DNA of 11,186 bases, from positions 1 to 11,186 of the forward strand of contig JBILFK010000036.1 of NCBI GenBank assembly GCA_044351685.1, in the 5' to 3' direction. Below, in pieces: positions 1 to 5,648 of this stretch (within the stretch, counting starts at the first letter, position 1; every line of letters begins with the position of its first letter). The notes beneath the pieces are model-generated. The model saw nothing but the letters and a program-made list of their open reading frames with translations. It did not search any database and was not told the DNA's origin. Origin of the DNA: JALHRI01 sp044351685. Its GTDB lineage: Bacteria; Pseudomonadota; Alphaproteobacteria; Rickettsiales; UBA3002. Made by a program: the position numbers and the translations under genes.

Positions 1-826
1 GATGTAGGCAATGCGTTGCTAGAGCACAGGCGTTTTTAAGTATTTCTGGGCACGGTTTGTGCTCATCATGATGTTTATTGAGCGGTGGACGCTTCCCCGT
101 GTACTCCACACATAAAAAACGCGGCAACAAACCATCTGAGATTAAATCATGCGTCAATGCACCATAAAAAGTTTCCGGCGTGCTTTCCCCTAAAATGGAA
201 AGTGCAGGACTCATAATAGCTTCGGTGTTTTTTTCTTTATCGGCATAGACTGAGGAGCGAAGCATTTTATTGTGGCCGGACTTGTTGTATAAATCGAGTA
301 ATACGCGCTTCAGCATAATCTCTGACGATGATGCTCTCGGTGAAGCAAGTTGTTGCAGCTTTAGGCCAAACTCCCCCACAACACTGACAAAGCAAGTGGA
401 GGTGTTGAGATATTTCAGCAGCGCTTGTCCGCTGGCAATTTCGGCGGGGCCGACGAAATCAATAACACAGGGAACTTGTTGCGCCATTGCGTAGAGCAAT
501 TTGTCTATGCCGGTTGCCATCCCCTCTTTGCCCGTCCCCGTTTGGGCAAGTAACAAACAATACTGATTCAACCCTGTCCGGCTTATGTTGTATGCCTTTC
601 CAGTCATGCCAGAGAGGAAACCGATCGCTCCCATGATCGCAGTTTCAAGCGTTGGTCTTGGTGAGCTATTGTAAAAAAACTGAGCGATCTCACCCAGCAA
701 TCCCTCAGGATATGTTAGCGGGTGAAGAATATGCTTTGTCTCTCCCGCCTTTTCCGATCCTGCCAAGGTTGATTTTTTGCTTTTTTGTCGCTCCTTAAAA
801 TCAGCGTAGTCGTCAAAGAAATTCAT
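1..826 (-). CDS. DUF3987-type P-loop protein (primase/helicase-associated), C-terminus outside window
   Basis: The frame is open for 275 codons from ATG at 826 to the left edge, so the 3' end is missing. A P-loop-like motif, AQTGTGKEG, lies at residues 94-102 (K100 as the nucleotide-binding lysine). A beta strand ending VVGEFG (about 149-154) could be the Walker B-like element. The later segment LSILGESTPETFYGAL followed by DGLLPRFL matches the typical DUF3987 pattern of 'sllG..tPe.l' and 'dGLlpRf'. DUF3987 proteins occur in phages, plasmids and integrative elements, often next to or fused with primases, and are thought to act in element replication; the exact activity is not established. The start overlaps the alpA-like stop as ATGA, which suggests translational coupling. 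GGAG sits about 8 nt upstream of the ATG. Confidence 0.8.
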   Translation of the reverse strand, partial: MNFFDDYADFKERQKSKKSTLAGSEKAGETKHILHPLTYPEGLLGEIAQFFYNSSPRPTLETAIMGAIGFLSGMTGKAYNISRTGLNQYCLLLAQTGTGKEGMATGIDKLLYAMAQQVPCVIDFVGPAEIASGQALLKYLNTSTCFVSVVGEFGLKLQQLASPRASSSEIMLKRVLLDLYNKSGHNKMLRSSVYADKEKNTEAIMSPALSILGESTPETFYGALTHDLISDGLLPRFLCVEYTGKRPPLNKHHDEHKPCPEILKNACALATHCLH

Positions 827-1122
827 AAATTTACTCCATTGGTTAGAATTTGTGAAAGCAGTTCTCTAATCGCCGAAACGCGCCACAGTGTTGTGTTGTG
901 GCCAAGTTTCGTTCCCTGCGGAAAACGCCCTGATGCGATGCCGCGCCACCATGTCGATTTACCCACGGGGATTAGTTGCAAGACTTGCGGGAGGCGAAGA
1001 AAAGCCGAATCGGGAACAAAGATTGGTGCTTTGTGTCCTTCGTGGTGCACATACAAGCCTTGCTCCAAACAAATCGATGTTTGCAGGTGCTGTTGTGGGA
1101 AGGTTGAATTTTCGACTGACAT
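823..1122 (-). CDS. AlpA-family / excisionase-like helix-turn-helix protein
   Basis: This 99-residue protein carries a small winged-HTH-like domain in its C-terminal half (about 42-92). The landmarks are 'FLRLPQVLQLIPVGKSTWWRG', 'G.FPQG.KLG' and 'LWRVSAIRELLSQI', which follow the AlpA pattern (RlpeVl.l.g.s..t.yr....g.FP...kLg....W...ev..wl). AlpA-like proteins in prophages and satellites activate integrase or excision genes or act as recombination directionality factors. The first 40 residues are an unrecognised extension. The start has a good GAGGT ribosome-binding site 7 nt upstream, and that site lies inside an inverted repeat (1128-1155). The gene overlaps the downstream DUF3987 gene by 4 nt. 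The family call is fairly secure. Whether it controls int or excision here is inference. Confidence 0.75.
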   Translation of the reverse strand: MSVENSTFPQQHLQTSICLEQGLYVHHEGHKAPIFVPDSAFLRLPQVLQLIPVGKSTWWRGIASGRFPQGTKLGHNTTLWRVSAIRELLSQILTNGVNL

Positions 1123-1127
1123 TTCTA

Positions 1128-1155
1128 TGACCTCACGTAATCAAGCGTAAGGTCA
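1128..1155 (-). promoter_or_regulatory. Inverted repeat overlapping the alpA-like ribosome-binding site
   Basis: On the minus strand TGACCTTACG (1155-1146) and CGTGAGGTCA (1137-1128) form a 10-bp inverted repeat with one T-G wobble and an 8-nt loop. The GAGGT ribosome-binding site of the AlpA-like gene is inside the second arm. It could be a protein operator just downstream of the promoter, or an mRNA hairpin that hides the ribosome-binding site. The repeat is seen directly; its role is inferred. Confidence 0.5.
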
Positions 1156-1164
1156 GCTTAGGCG

Positions 1165-1193
1165 ATTATGGTGCCCGTAAAATTTATAGGAAC
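1165..1193 (-). promoter_or_regulatory. Candidate promoter for the alpA-like/DUF3987 operon
   Basis: A CATAAT -10-like hexamer (1170-1165, minus) would place transcription start near 1158, directly before the inverted repeat at 1155-1128. The -35 position at 17 bp (GTTCCT, 1193-1188) is poor, so the promoter would need an activator or is not real. An alternative TATAAT lies at 1237-1232 on the same strand, also without a good -35. Confidence 0.25.
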
Positions 1194-1210
1194 AGCAGAA
1201 GAAAATTTTT

Positions 1211-1274
1211 ATTCACCATATAAAACAGTGAATTATAATTCCCTAAAATGGGAATTTATTTTAGGGATTTTTTT
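1211..1274. repeat. Cluster of overlapping AT-rich palindromes between two mobile-element genes
   Basis: Four symmetric elements are packed here: ATTCAC (1211-1216) with GTGAAT (1228-1233); the perfect 12-bp palindrome GAATTATAATTC (1230-1241); AATTCCC (1237-1243) with GGGAATT (1250-1256); and CCCTAAAAT (1241-1249) with ATTTTAGGG (1258-1266). The last is followed on the plus strand by seven T residues (1268-1274), so it looks like an intrinsic terminator for plus-strand transcription, although no plus-strand gene precedes it. Read on the minus strand it lies just after the stop of the 170-residue gene, followed only by a weak AU-rich stretch. It could be a terminator, operators, or both. Confidence 0.5.
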
Positions 1275-1785
1275 ACAGTTGCTGGTACTTCTTTTTTGGC
1301 ATTTTATTACGCACCGTTTTTATGTCGTAGCCAAAATCTTTTTGAGCAACAGCTAAAAAATCTTCGTATGATTTTGCAGATTTCTTATAATTCTGCGCGA
1401 GCGAAAGCACAGTATTATACTTTGTATTCGGTGGTCTTCCTCGTTTTTCTATATAGGCGCTGTCGTGAATAGGTAACCCACATTTCTTCCAGTGATAGAG
1501 AAATGTGTCTCTTGCAACATGGTGGTAGGCCGCGTCTTTTGCCTCTTTATCTCTGAACTCTTTGCCCACATTTTTATCTGCTCGCAGTGAGGCAAGTACG
1601 CGCTTAAAATCAGCGTCACAATCCGCCATTGTCAGCACACTATGGTACCAATCATGTTTTTCCTCGTGACTGAGAAAGTGAATGTCACGCGGCGGCAAGC
1701 AACCATGCTGCAAAAACACACCTTCGTACAATCTATATGCGTCGATTGTATTCCAATACCCCCACTCTTTTTCTTCGTCTGACAT
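1273..1785 (-). CDS. Unrecognised 170-residue mobile-element protein with an AT-hook-like RGRP motif
   Basis: I do not recognise this protein. It is soluble-looking, with no signal peptide or membrane segment. The N-terminal half is aromatic and acidic (MSDEEKEWGYWNTIDAYRLY). The C-terminal third is basic and carries KRGRPPN at residues 114-120, similar to the core of an AT-hook, then a Lys-rich end (MPKKKYQQL). That suggests DNA binding but does not prove it. I chose the ATG at 1785 over the one two codons upstream (1791) because AAGGA lies 5 nt before it, while the upstream ATG abuts the AAGG. The gene lies between int and the alpA-like gene on the same strand, with about 100 bp to int (downstream) and 150 bp to alpA (downstream of its own stop). 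It could be a regulator or accessory factor of the element. Confidence 0.6.
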   Translation of the reverse strand: MSDEEKEWGYWNTIDAYRLYEGVFLQHGCLPPRDIHFLSHEEKHDWYHSVLTMADCDADFKRVLASLRADKNVGKEFRDKEAKDAAYHHVARDTFLYHWKKCGLPIHDSAYIEKRGRPPNTKYNTVLSLAQNYKKSAKSYEDFLAVAQKDFGYDIKTVRNKMPKKKYQQL

Positions 1786-1888
1786 ATTCATCCTTTTTTC
1801 TTCGCCCCCCTGATTTTTGGTTCCATCTCTATATTTGTGGGCATAGTGAATGGTTGCACTGGAAATTCTATGGGTGCGGGGTGGGTGT

Positions 1889-3097
1889 TCATTTCTTCTT
1901 CTTTTTCAATTCATCAATCTTGTCTGCGTACCATTGCATCATGTCGGCTCTTTCAGGCAGGTACTCTGCAAAGTTGTACGCTTTGCGAACGCTGTCACGC
2001 TCTGCGTGGGCAAGTTGCCGCTCAATTACATCGCGCCGGAATTGATGCTCATTCAGTAGTGTGGAAGCGACGGAGCGAAAGCCATGGCCAGTGCTTTCGC
2101 CTTTATAGCCCATCACATCAATCACGCGTAAAAACGTGTTTTCGCTCATGGTTGTGCGCGGATTATTCTGACTTGGAAAGATGTAGCCGCTGACATTATG
2201 ACCAGTGATGTTGCGAAGCTGTTCAAGGATTTCTAGGCTCTGGCGTGACAATGGTACGATGTGTGGCTGGTCTTTGATCTTCATGCGTTCGGCGGGAATG
2301 CGCCATTGTTTCTTTTCCCAGTCGATTTCTTCCCATTTCGCACCGCGTATCTCGCCGGAGCGCACAAAGGTAATAATGAGCAGCTTGAACGCCAGCTTGG
2401 TGAGCAGGTTGCCGTTATAGTCGGTATCGTATTTTTCGAGCTTCCTTAAAAATTCCGGTAATTGCGTTTCTTTCAGGTGCGCGAGTCCCTTGCTCCGCAC
2501 CGGCTGCAACGCGCCTTTAAGGTTGAGAGTAATGTCGTGTGTGGCGCGGCCTGTTGATATGGCATAGCAGAGTATCTTGCTGCTATGTTGCAGCATCCTG
2601 TGGGCAAGGTCGCGCTTGCCTTCGCTCTCAAGTGTACGAATGGCGTTGAGAAGCTCGGACTCTCTGATTTCTTTAATCGGACGCTTGCCGATGTACGGGA
2701 ACAAATTGCTTTCAAACCGCTTGAGGATGTTTGCCGCGTGTTCCGGCTTCCACGTGTGAAGTTTTTGACTATGCCACTCACGCGCAATCGCCTCGAAGTT
2801 ATTTTCATGGCTGGTGTGAAGCTCAATCTTAGCAATTTTCTTTTCGACGATAGGGTCTTTACCGGCTTCGATCATTTTCTTGGCTTCCTCGCGCCGCTCG
2901 CGTGCTTCCGCGAGGCTCACACGGGGATAGACCCCTAGCGCCAAGGTCTTTTGCATCCCTAAAAAACGATAATTGAGCCGCCAATACTTGCCGTTTTCCT
3001 TGATGTGGAGAATCAGGCCGCCGCCGTCCGATAGCTTGTTGCCCACGCCGGAAGGGTTATACGCGGCTTTCTTGCATTGTATGTTGGTTAGATTCAT
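1889..3097 (-). CDS. Tyrosine integrase, DUF4102 (P4-like) type
   Basis: The protein (402 residues from the chosen start) catalyses site-specific recombination between the element and its chromosomal site. It has an N-terminal arm-binding DUF4102 domain (about 1-85, with 'LSDGGGLILHI' and 'LGVYPRVSLAEAR'), a core-binding domain (about 100-185) and a catalytic domain (about 205-385). All catalytic residues are visible: R246 (TFVRSGEI), K273, H338 and R341 (HGFR), H364 (QLAHAE) and the nucleophile Y374 (RKAYNFAEYL). It looks intact and full length. I chose ATG 3097 (MNLTNIQ) because AGGAGG lies 13 nt upstream and family members begin at this point. The frame extends to an ATG at 3148, but that one has no ribosome-binding site and adds 17 atypical residues. 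The tRNA-Glu gene lies upstream, the probable attachment site. Inverted repeats surround the ribosome-binding site. Confidence 0.93.
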   Translation of the reverse strand: MNLTNIQCKKAAYNPSGVGNKLSDGGGLILHIKENGKYWRLNYRFLGMQKTLALGVYPRVSLAEARERREEAKKMIEAGKDPIVEKKIAKIELHTSHENNFEAIAREWHSQKLHTWKPEHAANILKRFESNLFPYIGKRPIKEIRESELLNAIRTLESEGKRDLAHRMLQHSSKILCYAISTGRATHDITLNLKGALQPVRSKGLAHLKETQLPEFLRKLEKYDTDYNGNLLTKLAFKLLIITFVRSGEIRGAKWEEIDWEKKQWRIPAERMKIKDQPHIVPLSRQSLEILEQLRNITGHNVSGYIFPSQNNPRTTMSENTFLRVIDVMGYKGESTGHGFRSVASTLLNEHQFRRDVIERQLAHAERDSVRKAYNFAEYLPERADMMQWYADKIDELKKKKK

Positions 3098-3144
3098 GTT
3101 GGTACTTTTGCCTCCTGTGGGCAAGATACCAACAAAAAGTACCA
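3098..3144 (-). promoter_or_regulatory. Competing inverted repeats around the int ribosome-binding site
   Basis: Two alternative repeats flank the AGGAGG (3116-3111): TGGTACTTTT (3100-3109) with AAAAGTACCA (3135-3144), a perfect 10-bp pair, and GTTGGTA (3098-3104) with TACCAAC (3127-3133), a 7-bp pair. A short inner TTGCC/GGCAA pair lies within the loop. The two outer pairings share bases and cannot form together. The TGGTA half-site thus occurs three times around the site. This could be an operator for autorepression or a translational switch; the sequence alone does not decide. Confidence 0.5.
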
Positions 3145-3190
3145 TCATTTTTTGGGATTCGGATGGATTCGTTGGGATGCCCTGAGACAG

Positions 3191-3219
3191 TAAATATCAC
3201 TGAATCGCTGAATTATCAA
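3191..3219 (-). promoter_or_regulatory. Candidate promoter for int
   Basis: TTGATA (3219-3214) is 5 of 6 to the -35 consensus and is followed after 17 bp by TATTTA (3196-3191), a weak -10. Start would be near 3184, giving a leader of about 87 nt that contains the inverted repeats at 3098-3144. CTGAAT is repeated in the spacer region (plus-strand 3200-3205 and 3208-3213). Confidence 0.35.
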
Positions 3220-3259
3220 GGTTTTTTGGATTGCGCGGGACGGAGTGAGACTGTAGTTT

Positions 3260-3334
3260 TGGTGACCCCTGCGGGAATCGAACCCGCGTTACCGCCGTGA
3301 AAGGGCGATGTCCTAACCGCTAGACGAAGGGGCC
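3260..3334 (-). tRNA. tRNA-Glu (anticodon TTC)
   Basis: Minus-strand sequence folds as a complete cloverleaf. The acceptor stem GGCCCCT pairs with AGGGGTC (one G-U), the anticodon stem TCGCC pairs with GGCGG around the loop CTTTCAC, and the T arm is GCGGG-TTCGATT-CCCGC. The anticodon TTC reads Glu codons. The discriminator base is A and CCA is encoded (3262-3260). The gene is intact, and its 3' end faces the integrase gene, so it is the likely integration target. The chromosomal region beyond it lies on the right side. Confidence 0.96.
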
Positions 3335-3357
3335 ATAGCAGAAATTGCAAGGCGCGT

Positions 3358-3386
3358 GTTTCACCATGTTTGCGCGCGAAGGTCAA
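3358..3386 (-). promoter_or_regulatory. Candidate tRNA-Glu promoter
   Basis: TTGACC (3386-3381) is a good -35 match, and 17 bp further lies TGAAAC (3363-3358), a poor -10. The implied start near 3350 is about 16 nt before the mature tRNA 5' end, the right distance for a tRNA leader. Position supports it more than the -10 does. Confidence 0.35.
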
Positions 3387-3440
3387 GGGTTTTGGCAAGG
3401 GGAATAAAACCCTGCGAAAAACCCCTTATTTTCTGCGGTT

Positions 3441-5291
3441 TCACACGCTATAATCGTCGGCAGGCATGGCGCCACGCTGCGCGCCTGCAAAACTTTCCAG
3501 CATCTGCGTGGCAAGCGATGCGGCCTGCTGGCGCAGTTCCGGCACGGCTGCCGATTCCAACCGTTCGCCCACCAGCAGGCTGCCCATGGGGTAAATGGCC
3601 GATGAAAGGCCGCTAGCGGTGCCGTAGCGGGTGGTTTCAATGCCTGCGCGCAGTGGGCCAATGGTAATGAGCTGTCTGTCGCGCAGATTTTTCAGCAAGC
3701 GGTGGTCGCTTGCCGCCACATCGCTGGTGGGGCCGGTGCAGTTTAACACCAATGTGGGGCGCAAAGTTTCAAGCGTGCTGCTGCTGCGCCTACGATAAGC
3801 GAGCGTTAAGCCCTCTGCATCTGAGCCCATATAATAAATACTCGCGGAAATAATGTGTAGCCGTTTGCTCTCGCGCAATTCCTGTACTTGTGCCGCAATT
3901 TCCGGCGCCATGCGGTGGCGATGCACATTCCAGAAGGTAAGCAGTTTGCGCAGGAAGCGGCGTTTTTCGGGCATCTCGAGCTGCGCCCAAAGGGGCGTTG
4001 TTACGGGGCGCACACTATCAATCACGCTGCGCCAATCATAGTGATGTGCGGCAGCAAAACGAATTTCTTTGCGCAACCGCACCAGCAAGCCAAGCGCTGT
4101 GCGCGGCGCTTGCGCAGGGGCATTCACCCATTCCCACGCCGGGTAAGGGTTGCAGTTTGCATGCGCGGCAGGCAACAGGCCGTGGCGTGAAATGGCAATG
4201 ATGTTTCCCTTATAGCCATGCGCCTGCAAGGTTAGCACGGTATCGACCATGGTGAGGCCCGTGCCGATAATGGCAATTGTCGCATCTGCTGGCAGTGTGT
4301 GCACCTGCTGCGGGTAGCAATGCCCCGTTGGCGTGTGCCACACATCGGGCACATAAGCGTGTGCATGCTCGATCAGCCCCGCTTCAAACCCAAAAGCTTT
4401 GGGCGGCAAGTTGCCGGTGGCCAGCACCATGGCATCTACTGCTTGTTGCTGCGCTTCCCCTGCCTGCAGCACCCCAAGCATCAGGCCGCCGTTACTGATG
4501 TGCGTGGCATCAAGCACTTCGGCGTGCATGCGCTGTATATCGATGGATTTTTCTGCCGCGCGGCGCAACGCTTCGGCCACCACATGCTGCAGGTAATTGC
4601 CATAGAGAGCGCGCGGCACAAAACTTTCTGCATTCCATGTGGCATGGTTTGAGTAGCGTGCACTATGCGCTTTGCCTTCGGGCGATTGTAACCAACGGAA
4701 AAAATCATCCGGCGCATCAGCCCATGCGCCCATACGGTCAGCGCGCACATTTAACAAATGCACCGATTCACTGGTGCTGTAGGCAATGCCAGTGGCGCGG
4801 TTTTCGCTGGCTTCGTACCAATAAATGGTCAGCGCGGTTTTCGCCTGTGCCACCAAGTTGGCCAACACCATCGCACCGCTAAAGCCACCGCCCACAATCG
4901 CAATATGCGGGTGATGGCGGGTGCTAAAACGTTCGGTGAAGGCAAATTTTCCGGCGCGGTCGATCGCTTCACGGCGATGTACGGGAATGCGCGATTTCAT
5001 AATCGCATAGATACGTTCAATCTGCGCGCTGGCCGTGCGCGTGCATAAAAACGGCAACAGCCCATGCAGCAAAATGGCAGTGCTGGTGTAAAGAAACCGC
5101 ATCGCCATCGTGAAGGTAAACCACAAATGCTGCAGGTAGGTTTCGCCTGTGGCTTCCGGGTGTTCGGTGAAGGCTTTTTCCACTTCTTTGGCCACGCGCC
5201 GCACTTCGTGTTTATGCCGCTCGGGCAGTGCCCAGCCGGTTGGCAAGGCAAAAGGCAGGCGTTGGCGCAGCTGTAACCAAAATTTCCACAT
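3441..5291 (-). CDS. DUF6356-like domain fused to FAD/NAD(P)-binding oxidoreductase
   Basis: The protein has 616 residues. Residues about 43-101 (HPEATGETYLQHLWF, then 'MRFLYTSTAILLHGLLPFLC' and 'TRTAS') match DUF6356, usually a stand-alone protein of roughly 70-80 residues with one hydrophobic segment. From about 128 it is a YdhS-like FAD/NAD(P)-binding protein (PF13454 type): the dinucleotide motif IAIVGGGFSG at 130-139, an ATGNLPP turn at 291-297, a second Rossmann motif IIGTGLTMVD at 341-350, and VLNCTGP near the C-terminal part. Substrate is unknown. The hydrophobic segment could tether it to the membrane. The ATG at 5291 has no clear ribosome-binding site, but no start near the FAD domain has one either, and the conserved first domain is in frame. 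It is divergent from the Flp pilin gene, with 142 bp between them. Confidence 0.82.
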   Translation of the reverse strand: MWKFWLQLRQRLPFALPTGWALPERHKHEVRRVAKEVEKAFTEHPEATGETYLQHLWFTFTMAMRFLYTSTAILLHGLLPFLCTRTASAQIERIYAIMKSRIPVHRREAIDRAGKFAFTERFSTRHHPHIAIVGGGFSGAMVLANLVAQAKTALTIYWYEASENRATGIAYSTSESVHLLNVRADRMGAWADAPDDFFRWLQSPEGKAHSARYSNHATWNAESFVPRALYGNYLQHVVAEALRRAAEKSIDIQRMHAEVLDATHISNGGLMLGVLQAGEAQQQAVDAMVLATGNLPPKAFGFEAGLIEHAHAYVPDVWHTPTGHCYPQQVHTLPADATIAIIGTGLTMVDTVLTLQAHGYKGNIIAISRHGLLPAAHANCNPYPAWEWVNAPAQAPRTALGLLVRLRKEIRFAAAHHYDWRSVIDSVRPVTTPLWAQLEMPEKRRFLRKLLTFWNVHRHRMAPEIAAQVQELRESKRLHIISASIYYMGSDAEGLTLAYRRRSSSTLETLRPTLVLNCTGPTSDVAASDHRLLKNLRDRQLITIGPLRAGIETTRYGTASGLSSAIYPMGSLLVGERLESAAVPELRQQAASLATQMLESFAGAQRGAMPADDYSV

Positions 5292-5373
5292 AGCGCCCGG
5301 CTGTTAGCATAGCCGTTGCCTTCGCGCTAGAAATCTTGTACGCGATTGTCATCAAATCGTCACGCAAACCATA

Positions 5374-5402
5374 TTGCGGCTTTGGTGTAATTATAGTAAA
5401 TT
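5374..5402 (+). promoter_or_regulatory. Candidate promoter for the Flp pilin gene
   Basis: TTGCGG (5374-5379), a 17-bp spacer and TAAATT (5397-5402) would start transcription about 25 nt before the pilin ATG. Both hexamers are only partial matches. A nearby TATAGT (5392-5397 region) is an alternative -10 without a good -35. The rest of the 5292-5433 gap shows nothing further that I can identify. Confidence 0.3.
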
Positions 5403-5433
5403 AGGTAAAGTTTTAGATAATTAGGAGACAGGC

Positions 5434-5607
5434 ATGTTGAAAAAACTGCTGAACAATACCACCGGCGCTGCCGCGATTGAATATTCGCTGATCGTGTCGC
5501 TGATTTCGGTTTCCATCATCACGGTGCTTGGCACCGTGGGTAAAAATCTTGCGCTCACCTTCACGGTCATTGGTAACGCTCTAAACACTTCCTCTGGTGG
5601 ATTTTAA
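5434..5607 (+). CDS. Flp/Fap-type pilin precursor
   Basis: This short gene encodes 57 residues: MLKKLLNNTTG, then AAAIEYSLIVSLISVSIITV, then a polar tail ending SSGGF. It is a class IVb (Flp) prepilin: a short basic leader, the processing site after G11, Glu at +5 (E16) followed by Tyr (Y17), then one hydrophobic helix. A prepilin peptidase (TadV/CpaA type) would cut after G11, and the Tad secretion machine would assemble the mature peptide into thin adhesive pili. AGGAGA ends 5 nt before the ATG, a strong ribosome-binding site. None of the tad/cpa assembly genes lies in this window, so this is an isolated pilin gene whose machinery must be elsewhere, if present. glmM starts 41 bp downstream with no obvious terminator between. 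Confidence 0.9.
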   Translation: MLKKLLNNTTGAAAIEYSLIVSLISVSIITVLGTVGKNLALTFTVIGNALNTSSGGF

Positions 5608-5648
5608 GCTATTCTTGCATCTTAGTGCAGTTGCGCTACAACACCCGC

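Larger units (their letters stand above)
1..3263. mobile_element. Left-extending integrative element at tRNA-Glu (one end visible)
   Basis: Everything left of the tRNA-Glu gene fits an integrated element: a DUF4102-type integrase nearest the tRNA 3' end, an AlpA-like regulator, a DUF3987 P-loop protein, and lower GC than the flanking chromosome. Integration into a tRNA 3' end normally leaves the tRNA intact and places a partial copy of its 3' end at the far boundary. I found no such copy in 1-3200, so the other end and most cargo must lie beyond the left edge. The gene order resembles phage satellites (int, AlpA, primase module), but no packaging or interference genes are visible to confirm this. 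The right boundary is given as the tRNA 3' end; the exact crossover is unknown. Confidence 0.75.

Noticed and set aside
785..1150. Plus-strand open frame of 121 codons opposite the AlpA-like gene
   Set aside because: No family resemblance and no ribosome-binding site; it is antisense to two well-supported minus-strand genes.
1786..1843. Possible 18-codon leader frame just before the 170-residue gene (minus strand), ending as ATGA at 1791
   Set aside because: There is no ribosome-binding site, and the peptide has no recognisable features; too short to support.
3098..3148. Upstream start (ATG 3148) for the integrase
   Set aside because: It has no ribosome-binding site, adds 17 atypical residues, and would put coding sequence through the inverted repeats and AGGAGG that serve ATG 3097.
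1..3200. Second copy of the tRNA-Glu 3' end as the far attachment site
   Set aside because: I looked for the T-arm and CCA sequence in this stretch on both strands and saw none, so the far end is outside the window.
3397..3427. AAGGGG / CCCCTT inverted repeat after the flavoprotein gene as a terminator
   Set aside because: The stem is only 6 bp with a loop near 19 nt and no T-run on the minus strand.
5625..5648. GTG 5625 as start of glmM
   Set aside because: It adds eight residues not typical of GlmM; ATG 5649 gives the usual N-terminus.
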